From Cryptomeria japonica (lineage: Eukaryota > Streptophyta > Pinopsida > Cupressales > Cupressaceae), in contig NC_081414.1 in NCBI RefSeq assembly GCF_030272615.1, positions 826,302,896 through 826,366,895 on the forward strand: DNA of 64,000 nt. Reading direction: 5' to 3'. Below, in pieces: positions 10,105 to 21,010 of this stretch. A program made the translations under genes and the position numbers. The notes under the pieces were generated by a model that was not told the origin of the DNA, did no database searches, and was given only the letters and a program-made list of their open reading frames with translations. How positions within the stretch are numbered: position 1 is the stretch's first letter; every line of letters begins with the position of its first letter.

Positions 10105-11890
10105 CTAGCTATCTCTCATCACCAGGTGGAGGAGTTGGTGTCAGCTGACCGACATCCTATCTAGGTGCCCTAGCTCCCTCAGATCAAGCCATATACTGTG
10201 AATATGGAACAACCTATTGTGCCACTGGGACTGATACACTATATGTGGCAACATAATAGGCTGTCTGACATGTCTGATGCAAAACCTCTCACTGGAGAGT
10301 ATCTTGCTCTACTCTAACCTCAACACATTGTCAAAATGCTCTACTAGGACCTCAGCAAGTTGTCGGTCCCACTCTGCAAGTTGTGTTTGCGCCACTATCA
10401 ACTGTGACTACAAACCTACCAATCTAGCCCTCAGAGACCATGCTGCATCAGTTGCACCCTGCTCTCTCACAAGCTCTCTGCCTCCTTGCTCATCTCTTCA
10501 TTGTCTCACCTACCTAGGAGCCACTCTATCCTCCTCCCCTCCACCCTTTGTCGCCCTAGCACTACTAGCCTTAACCCCAATATCCCCTAGAGACCCACCC
10601 TCCCCTCTCTGCCGCTATCTCACTCCTGCTGGTAACCTACTGCTACTAGTCGTAGGATCAACTCCTGCTCACCTAGGTTCTTGTGCCTATGCAGGCGACT
10701 CATCCTTGACCTCCTCTATGCAAGGCGCATGCTCTGCAAGATCTGTGAATCTAGGAAATGGATGTCTTGGAACCACTCCCTATATTGGGGCAATACCCCC
10801 GCATCTGCAACATCCTCCAAATAATCCCATTGCTGTCACTATACACTAACAATCTCCTACATGCTCAACACGTAGGATAACCTCAAAGCCCATCCGCATC
10901 TCTCCTCATCTCCATATCAAGCATAGGATGTAAATTCTTAAGATATACCCTGTGCTCTGCCATACTACCTCATAACCCTAGAAACTATAAACTGCTCAAT
11001 GAACACTGACCTGCCAATAAGAGGATGAGTCATAAACATATCCTTCCTCTATTCTCTCCAGTCATCCCATAGCTCTAGACCCCTATACAGTCTCCATAAT
11101 ACCATGATCAAATCATTGAGTTATCTCCAATAATTTGTCCTGCCCATATAGGGTTGAGTGACATAACCTGAATAGCAATATACAATAAGCTGGTGAGGCT
11201 CTCTAGCATCATCTATTATCGGCCTACATACTGGGATGTGCTCCCATGCCCATATTTGTAAAACTAAGACTCTTTTTGCCATGCTCTTCCCATCCCTATA
11301 TGCAACCTCGTGCATCTCATGATACATATGGGCTAACAAACAAGACCCCCACCCTAATCTCTTAGGATGAGTCAATAGTCTCTTAAGCATCCTAGCCCAG
11401 CCACACAGAAAACCCTATTGTCCCCAGTCTGACATAACAAAACACCCAATGATACATTCTAACATGCATTCCAGTAGGAACTGCTCACTATACCTAGTCA
11501 TCAGAACATCCCATGTGATGGCCCACTCAAGGATCGTCTCATCATGGAATATCCATCTCAAAGCTAAGATACGCGACCACTAAGCATAATCATAACTGAC
11601 CTTATCACTAGTGAATGAAATCCTAAAAATCCGGTAGACATCCTCAGGCATGATAGTCATCTCTACTACAGGTAAATGGAAGGTATTATGCTCTGAATGA
11701 AACAACTCTGCTAATGCGGTCAACATCCCGTGATTTACACAAATATCCGGCATCTAAAGAAGGTGTCCAAAACCTCACAAATCAATATGTGCCATATCTG
11801 CATCTAATAAACCACAAACTAATCCCATTGTAGGCAGATACACACATCGAAACAAGATATCTGGCAACCGAATCTGCAAAATCAACCATA
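10105..11890 (-). pseudogene. Plant mobile domain (PMD) protein, antisense in element A
   Basis: On the minus strand the frame opens near 11890 (DADMAHIDL), then HSEHNTFHLP, EMTIMPEDVYRIFRI near 11680-11640, SCLLAHMYHEMHE, and VLQIWAWEHIPVCRP near 11230-11280. These are the core motifs of the plant mobile domain, a family of transposon-derived proteins. Stops in the best stretch (11390-11760) are all TAG. The C-terminal part toward 10105 is more degenerate and Pro/Ser-rich on the opposite strand. It starts next to the 3' LTR of A, and a sister copy occupies the same place and orientation in D. I infer an extra antisense reading frame belonging to this gypsy family. Confidence 0.7.
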
Positions 11891-11895
11891 AGCAC

Positions 11896-13248
11896 TGTCA
11901 ACGTGTAATCCAAATTGCACTACAAATATGCTAAACATGCTTGCAAAGACAAATAAACAAAATCCAAAATCAAAATTTGATATTTTTTACCCTAAAACAT
12001 GCTTGTTGTTTTTCATATGAGTTTTCACAGAAGGGCATAATTTCGTATGAAGCAAGATTATACATATCATGACAAACTATCACAATACGAAAAAACATTC
12101 TACATTGCATGACAAAGTGGGCACTCAAGAACAAGTTTGTACGAGACATGGGACAACACCGAATGACAAACCCTATATGCCCCTATGATAAAACACTCTG
12201 GTGACAGTTTATCATACAAGAAATGGTCTTATCTCACACAATAAACCATGGGCCCCCTAATCTTGATTTCATCACCAAGGTCCCAACCAAAGGAAATTAA
12301 ATTAATCTTGAGCACACAATTAATTTCTTAAATCACCAATGTCACATGGCCAATTAATCAACCAATGTTAATTAAATATTTATTTAATTAATTGATCATT
12401 TCAAGTAAATCATTTTTAAATAATTATCCTATTTGTTTTATTAAATATCCTAGTATATTTGATTAAATAAATCAATTTTCAATTAAATCATCAAAAAAAG
12501 AATTAATTAACAAAAAAGAATTAAAAATTGAGAAAATAAATCAATTGGAGATAATCTTGAAAATCAAATTGAAAATTGAAGAATAATCTCAAAGAAAGCA
12601 ATTAAAACAATAAAATATCAAAATTGAATGAAATAGAGAATAAATTTGTTTTTTCTGATTTTATCTTAATTTTATTCAATTTCCTTTAAAACTGAGAAAA
12701 GCAGCCAATCACATCAATTCACCTGGATTGTGCTTCCTCTTGGAAAATCTTGACCGCTCATCATCATTTGATCTAAGCCATTGGTTTCTTTCTGAATTTT
12801 CTATAAATTCAGGCTCTTATCTCTTATTCAAGGATCCTAAAGAATATATTTTTATTATGTTGTTTTTTCTCTAGGTTCATTGAAAATTTGCATTGAGATA
12901 TTACATATTAGTTATTGCATCCTTAGTTAATCATCTAGCTTAATATTGCTTAAATCATGTTAGCTTAAATCTTGCATATCTAGCTTAAATCTTATATTAA
13001 TTTAGCTCAAATTCATGCTCATATAGATTAAATCCTCCATTTAGGTGTCATCTAGTCACTGGTATTGCATATGAAATCTGAGAGCAAAACTAAACTTGCA
13101 TCTAGTAGAAGGCAATAGGTCACTTTGTAATGGTTTATTGTTCATTATTGATTATTGATTTACTAACCATGCATCTAATGACTTAATTTAAGTGTTGTGT
13201 ATTCAAATACAGATACAGATAAAGATACAGGTCCACTTTTCACACACA
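11896..13248 (+). repeat. Element A 3' LTR
   Basis: Starts TGTCAACGTGTAATCC and ends CCACTTTTCACACACA, about 1,353 bp. The 5' LTR of D (27204-28630) has matching landmarks in order: a TGT-GACGT-like start, a TTTAATTAAATT-rich middle, a CTATAAAT box (12801-12808 here), GTCACT, ATCTGAGAG and a CACTTTTC...ACA end. The two are diverged but plainly of the same LTR lineage. The next bases (13249-13253, CGACA) are the candidate target duplication in copia G. Confidence 0.6.
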
Positions 13249-13250
13249 CG

Positions 13251-13721
13251 ACAATTAGTTGCTGCTGCAACATATTCAACTTCTGCAGTAGATAAAGAAA
13301 TGCATGATTGTTTTTTGTTGATCCATGAAACCAAATTCTTTCCAATGAATAAAGCTCCACTAGAAGTGTTCTTCATGTCATCAGTATCTCCTTCCCAATC
13401 TAAATTTGTATATGCACATAAAGTGAAGTTATCATCTCTAGAATACCATAAGTCATATTCTGTTGTTCCTTGCAAATACTGGAATATCTTCTTTACTGCA
13501 CATTCATAATTTTCTTTAGGATTACTTTGATATCTTGAAAGAATACTTACTGCATTCATAATATATGGTCTAGTTTGAGTTAGATATAACAAGCCACCAA
13601 TCATAGACTTATACCTTGTTGAATTTACCGGTGTAGATGTGTCTTTGATAGATAATTTCTCACTTGTCACCACAGGAGTACTTACCGGGTTGGAATTATC
13701 CATACCAAACTTCTTCAACAA
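13251..13721 (-). pseudogene. Element G RNase H, cut by element A
   Basis: Minus-strand frame with PVSTPVVTSEKL, YKSMIGGLLYLTQTRPYI, AYTNLDWEGDTDDMKNTSSG and SLSTAEVEYVAAATNC. The expected next block (around TQ-WMK) is absent; the sequence turns into LTR sequence after TNC. A TAA near 13775 separates it from the RT frame, where the consensus has Gln (CAA to TAA). The catalytic D-E-D residues up to this point look conserved. Confidence 0.85.
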
Positions 13722-13775
13722 TTCCCTTAGATACTTAGTTTGATAGATAAAGATGCCTTTGTCAGTTTGTGTAAT

Positions 13776-14640
13776 TTACAAACCTAAGAAAAATCTCATC
13801 TCACCAATCATGGACATTTCAAATTCATTCTTTATATTATTAGAGAATTCCATGAACAATATATCTTCACCTCCAAAAATGATATCATCAACAAATACTT
13901 TAATAATCAGAATATCATCATCAGTGATCTTATAATATAAATTACTATTAGCACTACCTTTAGTAAAACCAAGCTTCAAAAGATATTTATCCAACCTTGC
14001 ATACCAAGCTCTAGGAGCTTGTTTCAATTCATATAATGCTTTCCTTAACCTGCAAACCATATCTTTATCATCTATCAATGAGAATCCACCAGGCTGCTCA
14101 ATGTATACCTCTTCCTCAAGTTCACCATTCAAAAATGCACATTTAACATCAATTTGATAGACCTTATATTTCTTATAAGCTGCATAGGCAAGAAATAGTC
14201 TAACAGCTTCAATTATAGCTATAGGTGCAAATGTCTCACCATAATCAATTCCTTCCATTTGAGAATATCCTTTACAAACCAATCTAGCCTTATTTCTTAC
14301 AACTTGACCATCCTCATTTAGCTTATTCCTAAAAACCCATTTTGTTCCAATAACATTCTTATTTTTAGGTCAGGGAACTAAAGTCCAAGTCTCATTCTTC
14401 TCTATCTGATCTAATTAATCTTTCATACCCTTTAACCAGTGTTTATATTTACAAGCTTCAATAACAAATGTCAGTTCAATTTGAGAAATAAGACATACCT
14501 CTTCATTTTCCATTATTCTTCTTGTCATAACTCCCTTAGTCCTATCTCCAATGATTTGATCTTCAGAATGATTTAACCTTACATACCTTGGTGTCTTTTG
14601 AACTTCAGGTTCACTGTTTTGATCATATTTCATAGTTGAA
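13776..14640 (-). pseudogene. Element G reverse transcriptase
   Basis: Motifs MVCKGYSQMEGIDYGETFAP, YQIDVKCAFLNGELEEEVYI, YELKQAPRAWYARL and VFVDDIIFGG, with FFLGL at the end, are all copia RT. The catalytic VDD is intact. The N-terminal part (14283-14640) is interrupted by several stops; it includes the connector that follows integrase (RYVRLNHSEDQIIGDRTKG at about 14540-14600). Confidence 0.85.
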
Positions 14641-14648
14641 TTTTTTGA

Positions 14649-15807
14649 TTATACTGGTGTAACTATCTCAGTGTTTTGTACCGGTTGAGGCATTGTCGGT
14701 TTAGTTATGATTATTTCCACTACCGATTCCCTTTCATATGATATAGATTGATTTCTGTATTTCCCATCCACTTTCACATTAGCGTTGTTCACAATTTTCT
14801 GCAATCTTTTGTTATAACATCTATATGCCTTGATTTCAATTGAATATCCAAGAAATATCCCTTCATCACATCTAGGATCAAACTTCCCAATTGTATCATC
14901 CCTTTTGATATAACATTTACTTCCAAATTTTTTGAAATATTTAACAGTAGGCGTGTCCAAACCATAATTCATAAGGTTTCTTACCGGTTTCACCTTTGAT
15001 GTGAACTCTGTTGAATGTGTAGATTGTTGTACTCACTACTCTCCAATAGATGTGAGAAAATTTGGCTTCCATCATCATGGTTCTTATTGTATCCAAAATG
15101 GTTCTGTTCTTCCTTTCCACTACTCCATTCTGCTGAGGACTCTGGGGTGTAGATAATTGTCTCCTAAATTCATTTGTCTCATAATAACCAATAAATTCAT
15201 GAGAAGTGAACTCCCCGCCTTGATCTGATCTCAGACATTCGATTCTCAATCCAGTGTCTTTTTCCACCTTTGTTTTAAAGATCTTGAATTTATCAAAGGC
15301 TTTAGACTTCTCCCTTAGAAAAGTCACCCACACCATTCTAGAATAATCATCAATTATCAGCATGAAGTATCTATCACCTTGAAAGCTTCTAGTCCTTGTT
15401 GGACCACATAAGTTGGTATGAATCAAATCAAACACATCATTATATTTATCAAGTATTGTCTTAAAAGAAGTTCTAACTTGCTTTCCCAATTGACATTCCT
15501 TACATACCGGATTATGAGGCTTTATAATCTTAGGTATATCTCTAACTTCCTTAGTTGAACTGATCTAAACAATACAATCAAAATTAGCATGACACAACCT
15601 CTTATACCATAACCAACTCTCATCAATATGATAAATTAGACATGTCTTATCACCAGTGTTCAAGTGAAAGATATTACCTCCAGTCTTAGTACCGGTTGCA
15701 ATCTCCAAACCAATTTTATTAATGATTTTGTATTTTCTATCTTTAAACTAAAGTTGGAATCCCTTGTCCACCAATTGACCAACTCTTAAAAGATTATGCT
15801 TTAAACC
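14649..15807 (-). pseudogene. Element G integrase
   Basis: Includes CKECQLGKQVRTSF (zinc region), HTNLCGPTRT in which Asn sits at the first catalytic position where related copies have Asp, LRSDQGGEFTSHEF (second Asp) and QQNGVVERKNRT (Glu). The C-terminal block is SKCYIKRDDTIGKFDP and GIFLGYS. A frameshift near 14960 joins two frames, and 15490-15807 has scattered stops. The Asp-to-Asn change would remove activity even without the frame breaks. Confidence 0.8.
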
Positions 15808-17113
15808 TTATACATAATAGACATTATCAGTATTATGCTTTCCATCCAGAGAAATAATACCTCTACCTTTGATCATACATGCTTTGTCATCTCCAAATCT
15901 GACTTGACCGCCATTGTATTCTTGCAGGGACAAAAATTTTCTTTTATCTCCAGTCATATGATGTGAGCATCCACTATCAATTACACATTCATCCTTGTCT
16001 TCAACTTTTACTGCCAGGGCCTTTTCTTCATTCTTGATAGCTGGTTCCGGTTCATCTTCTTTTAAATCATAGAACACCCACTCCTTTCCATTTCTAGATC
16101 CACTAGCAAAGTTTGTTGTTGGTTCATCCTCAGAGTCATCACTTACTCCTTCCTCATCTTCTATGTAGAATTTTTTTCTTTTCTTGAATCTATATCTATT
16201 CTGATTAGGCTTAAATGATTTCTTAACTCTTTCTTCAAAGCTTGCATTCCTTTCAGGACATCTAGATGCAAAATATTTGAAAGGTGCTTTTCCTTCATAC
16301 TTACTTCCTGTCGATCCTTTAGGTACACTTCTAGCAAATAAGGCTTCAAGTTGCTCAAATTCTTCATCCTCTTTCCTCATATCTTCCAATTCTTTTTCAT
16401 ATAAGACTTTCCAATCACTTTTGTCAGTAGATGATGATGCATGAAAAGCAAGTTCAGACTTTGTAGCTCTAGAAGGTCCAAATTCTTCAAGCTCAAAAGT
16501 AGATAATTTCCCAATTAGAATGTCTCTATTAACTATAGTATTTGCCATTGTTCTCAATTCATTAATTGCAGTTGCCTTCATCTTGTATGCTGGTGGAAGG
16601 GTTCTCAAGACTTTAGAAACTATTTCATCTTCACTTAGAGATCCTCCACAACATTGAATTCCCATAACAATCTCATTTACTCTTTTCATAAATGTAGCAA
16701 TTCTTTCATTATCTTCAATCTTCAAGTTCTCGTATCTTACCCAGTAACCATCAAGTTTAGAAATTTTGACAATATGATCACCTTCATTTAGAGTTTTCAA
16801 TTTATCCCACATAACCTTTTCCAATGATTTATCAGTCAATCCCATGATTTGTTGATCACTAAGTGCACACAAGAGGGCTTCTCTAGCTCTGCAATCATTT
16901 TTGAATATTCTTGTCTAGGTCTGTAGGAGTAGTATTTCCAAATTTTAGATCATAAGGTGTATATCATTTCTTAGTGAGATCCCTAATATACTTTCCAAGA
17001 CATCTAAGATGAGTCTCCATTTGGATTTTCCATATCCCATAATTTTTTCCATCAAGCTTAGGGATTTCTCTTCTGAAAATAGTTGTCGGTGGATTTGAAA
17101 TGTTAGTTGCCAT
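15808..17113 (-). pseudogene. Element G gag and protease
   Basis: The gag start is the ATG at 17113 (MATNISNPPTTIFRREIP), 45 bp inside the primer-binding site. A slip near 16905 moves the frame into a long open stretch beginning LLCALSDQQIMGLTDKS. Gag motifs include SKLDGYWVRYENLK and VSKVLRTLPPAYKMKA. The zinc knuckle is degenerate (F-A-S-R-C-P around 16260). Protease shows CVIDSGCSHHMTGDKRKF with the Asp-Ser-Gly intact and ends VYYV. Similar to gag-protease of C at 33010-34256. Confidence 0.8.
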
Positions 17114-17157
17114 AGGATCTACCTCAATTAGTTAAGCTTCTACAAAAGAGGACCAAA

Positions 17158-17169
17158 TCTCTAATACCA
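17158..17169 (-). other. Element G primer-binding site
   Basis: On the minus strand TGGTATTAGAGA, one transition away from the initiator-Met site TGGTATCAGAG, placed 2 bp inside the LTR. Confidence 0.7.
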
Positions 17170-17171
17170 AT

Positions 17172-18270
17172 TGTTAGGATAACCGATGGACAAATGAGAG
17201 GGGGGGGGGGGGGCGGGGTAAATCAGTTGTCAACAGATTATATTAATCAAACCACTTTATAACCTTTAACTAGAGCACATAAGTATTGAATATCGGAATA
17301 ACAGAAACAAATATCAGTAAGCAATAAAACTTAAGAATGAAATAGAGAATTAACACAATACAACCATACCATAACACCATGATTTGTACGTGGAAAACCC
17401 GATAAAGGGAAAAACCATGGTGGGAAGCCTACCAACAGTCAGATGATACTTCTACAGAAAGTATGTGATACAATAAGGGGCATGCACATGCAGGAAGGCA
17501 CACTTCCTAGAGCGTACTGATCATTACAAAGGATTCTCACTAACTACAAAGAGGTTATAACCACCTCAAGATAATTGGACAACAATCCAAAAGAATAAGC
17601 TACCAGAGATAGCATCTACCATGCTTGACTACAGTCCCGGTTAAGCTCAATATCGGAGGCCTTTGACCTCTTACTTAAACCCAATTCGATCATCTATGAT
17701 CAACCAAATCTCCTTCGCATATGATATTTCATTCCACGACCACGACACACGATCTACAATGAGATCTCACATAGATTTATACAAACCCTAAGGCCTGAAA
17801 CAATTAGGTCGGCCACCTAAAAGATATTACAATAAGATCATTACATACATTCATATAACAATGATATGCCATGTCAGCTTAAGACCAAAACAACATTAAT
17901 CAATCCATTAAACATCACGGTAACATGTAGAGAACATGTTAACATGATACCAGTCCATAACCTAGACAGGTATCGGACCTAATCTGGGTCCACCATGCCA
18001 AAGTGGTGTCTCCAATTAGTCGAGCCATGATCAAGGATCGCCTTCCACATCTTGAATTCAATCTACAAGCCGCACCAACACCACTTGTGCATCCTATCAA
18101 AGATTCTAGGTGAAAGCTTTGCTAGTAAAACCTTAAACCCTTACTGGTAACACAAGATCTTCTACTAGTAACAAAAACCTATCTATCGGTAACCAACCAT
18201 AATAGCTAGTGTTGACATCGATGACAAAATATTAATGCAACAAATAATCAATTCCTCCATATTGCCAACA
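17172..18270 (-). repeat. Element G 5' LTR
   Basis: On the plus strand it runs TGTTAGGATAACC to ATATTGCCAACA, 1,099 bp with TG/CA ends; on the minus strand it starts TGTTGGCAATATGG. A 14-base G run (17200-17213) lies near the inner end, the minus-strand C tract seen also near the ends of the C and K LTRs. Outer flank 18271-18275 is ACATG, candidate duplication. Confidence 0.7.
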
Positions 18271-20049
18271 ACATGAATATGTTTAAAATCAATTACACTG
18301 ATATTTTAGATGTTGTCTTTTACATGTCTTGTTAAAAAAACAAGACTAACAATTAGATTTTGTCTTTTTGCATGTTTCCTTACAAAACAAGACTAACAAA
18401 TAGATATTATCTTTGTGCATATCTTGCTTGTTTAACAAAAAAAAGTACTCTATGGTAGAGATACAAATAGATAAATCCAATATTCCTCCGAAGGAAAGAT
18501 CAAAAATCTTTTGAAAGAACCTAAATACAAATGAGTGATAAGAAAGATAAGGCATGGAATAAGAGTACATACATTGCAACATAAATGGACGTAAATATAA
18601 ACTTTGGTTTCATTAAAGCCAAGCCATGAAAAAACAAAACTAAATTATTATACACGAGTTGTCATGAAATCATAAAATACAAGATTGTTGTTGTAACTCG
18701 AGATCATAAAATCTAGCATTAGATTGTATTTGGTGGATTATCCTAAATTCCCTTGACACCATTATTGTAATACCCTAATATAATACTACAAGAGCAATCT
18801 TATTTTCATGCATGATGTCACCAACTTCTTCATCTTTTCATACTTTCTCTTCTTTGTTCAACTCTTGTGGTGGAGATTTATTTATTTTCTCGATTGCTGC
18901 AACACCATAAAAATATTTCAGTAATTGTGCCTCTTTTATTAAATCTCCTACAAATTCAATGATTGGATTCTCTTTAAATGATGGTATCAAGAGTTAGATA
19001 TCCATTTCATTTTCTTTTCTTGCACCTAGACCCAACCTTCTAGTACTTTTGGATATCTCATGAAGGATTTCTAGTATTCATCTTCAACAGAGCCTCCAAC
19101 CTCCATCCTAGGGGAGATACCTTAAGATTTCTAAAAATTGAATGCACAAGGCACTTCGATCCCCAGTAGAGTTGCCAAAAACAAAACATTGCAACATTGG
19201 ATAAACCATCATGCAAAGGATGATTTTCCTCTATTTTCAAGGAGGATTAGCTCCGTCAAATGTTAATTTATATTTAAAATAATCCCTCTTCTCCAAGGAA
19301 TAAACAATTGCAGCCAGAATAAAATATGAATGTATTTATTAATAGCATCCATTAATAATTTTGGTATAGATAATGAAGCAAATGAAATAAATACTTGCCG
19401 ATAGAAAATATATGTAAATACTAACAACACAAAGTCTTTCAATAATTTTATAAATCTTCAAACAAATATTTGCAAATATTGATAAAGCACAATTTATCAA
19501 TATCCCTCCATAATGGTGATACACAACCCACTTTTACTCAGAACATCACAAAGTCTATTCAAGAATAAAATTCATGAGGAAATAAAATATTGATGGAAAA
19601 ATATGTATTTCAACAATAAATAAAAATTGGTTACACAATCATTTCTTCTTGTAGAAGAGAGAATTCCCTTACAATAAAAATAATCCCCTTTTAAAGAATT
19701 CACACATAACTAAAGTAGCTGTGTAAATACCCGTAACTTCCCTTTACCCAACTTTCCTTTTTGATAATTTATCTCTAAATATTAATTTACCCACTTGTAT
19801 GTCTTCTCACTCTCATAGAAATTAGAATTTTACATAGTTAGTTGTGTACAATAGATTTTGTACATTATAATGATTAATTCTTGAAAGAATTAATTCACCC
19901 GAGAGACAAGGACTATGTAACTTAATTTTACCCACACATAACTTGATATTTAATTATTTTGCACATATAGTAATTTTTAATTCTTAGAAGAACTAAATAT
20001 AGATGTCAATATATAATAATTTATAAATTTAATATACAATATCCACTCT
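18271..20049. other. Unclassified non-coding region
   Basis: No supported gene. AT-rich; carries a short tandem repeat at 18314-18446. On the minus strand around 18790-19260 there are two short protein-like stretches (for example FVGDLIKEAQLLKYFYGVAA) separated by stops; I do not recognise them, and they could be a decayed gene or transposon fragment. Confidence 0.4.
18314..18446. repeat. 47-bp tandem repeat, about three copies
   Basis: Units at 18314, 18361 and about 18408 share TGTCTTTTxCATGT, CTTGTTxAxAAAACAAG and ACTAACAAxTAGATxTT. Each unit contains a small inverted repeat (CTTGTT/AACAAG), strongest in unit one. Confidence 0.6.
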
Positions 20050-20059
20050 GAGGTTTACC

Positions 20060-21010
20060 TGGACTTTGTTAAAAATCAAAGGTAACAGATACTTCATCGG
20101 AAGATTTGAGGGTTTCACCTTCAACGGATGGGCATGGATTTTGGGTACCTAAGGGTGATCTTTCTTCTAAAGAAAAGTTACCTACAGAGAAGACTATGTT
20201 ATGGCACCAAAGACCTGGCCACATTGGAGAAAAGGGTCTAAGGACCTTGAAAATTAAAAACCTTGTTGAAGGTTTGAATGATTGTAATCTCAAATTTGGT
20301 TTCTGTGAGCATTGCATTTATGGAAAAAATAATCGCATTCAGTTTTACTCGAGTTATCATAAATCTTGTGGTGTTTTGGATCTTATATATTTTGATGTGT
20401 TTGGTCCTGTAGATGTCCCATTGATTGGAAAATCCATATATTGTGTTTAATTTATTGATTATTTTAGTAGAAGGACATAGGTATACTCTCTAAAGAGTAA
20501 ATTTGAAGTTTTTAGTCATTTTAAAGAACTTAAAGCAATGGTTGAGTTGCAGGCTGGAAAGAAAATTAAATGTTTAAGGAATGATAATGGCAGTGAATTT
20601 TTCTCTAATGATTTTGATAGATTCTGTAAAGACTATGGAATCAATAGAAAGACGACAACTTCGTATTCTCCATAGCAAAATGGAGTTGCAGAAAGACCGA
20701 ACATGACACCGATGGAGAAGGCTAGGAGTATGTTGAGTGGTGCTGGTCTAGATCAAAAGTTTTGGGCTGAAATGGTTGCCACTACTTGCTACACGATTAA
20801 TAGGTCTCCTACATCAGCTCTTGTTGATAAATACCTATGGAAGCATGGTTAGGTCACAAGCCTTCAATGAGATATCTTAGAGTTTTTGGTTATGAGGCAT
20901 ATGCACACATGCCAAAGGAGAAGCGAACCAAGATGGAGAACAAAGCTATAAAATACATCTTCATCAATTACAGCTATGGTGTGAAAGGATACTATAATGT
21001 CACCAAAATG
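20060..21010 (+). pseudogene. Element H: copia integrase fragment
   Basis: Contains MLWHQRPGHIGEKGLRTL and CEHCIYGK (zinc region), then YFDVFGPV (Asp), CLRNDNGSEFFSNDF (Asp) and QNGVAERPNM (Glu), so the catalytic triad is still readable. A one-base slip near 20845 shifts the frame into EAWLGHKPSMRYLRVFGYE and ENKAIKYIF. In-frame stops occur near 20448, 20479 and 20674. No RT follows and no LTR was found, so it is an isolated fragment of a copia family different from F, G and C. Confidence 0.8.

Larger units (their letters stand above)
1..13248 (+). mobile_element. Element A: Ty3/gypsy (Tat-like), 3' part
   Basis: The window opens inside the RT of a gypsy element on the plus strand. Order seen: RT, RNase H, a second plant-type RNase H, integrase, a non-coding 3' region, a truncated copia insertion F, an antisense PMD frame and a 3' LTR ending in CACA at 13248. 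The second RNase H is a hallmark of the Tat lineage. Beyond 13248 the sequence switches to the RNase H gene of copia element G in the opposite strand, so I infer that A was inserted into G. The 5' half of A, and the rest of G, lie left of the window. The close relative D (27204-57110) has the same gene order. Confidence 0.7.
13249..18270 (-). mobile_element. Element G: Ty1/copia, 3' part missing from window
   Basis: Reads from right to left: 5' LTR (17172-18270), primer-binding site (17158-17169), gag, protease, integrase, RT and RNase H. The RNase H is cut at about 13250 where element A's LTR ends, so the rest presumably lies to the left of the window, beyond A. It belongs to the same copia group as element C. 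Confidence 0.8.

Noticed and set aside
10277-10849. 190-codon plus-strand frame, Ser/Pro/Cys-rich
   Set aside because: It is the antisense of the decayed PMD C-terminal part and has low-complexity composition.
19058-19240. Possible host gene on the minus strand (60 codons)
   Set aside because: Neighbouring frame pieces are short and full of stops, and I recognise no family. Left as unclassified.
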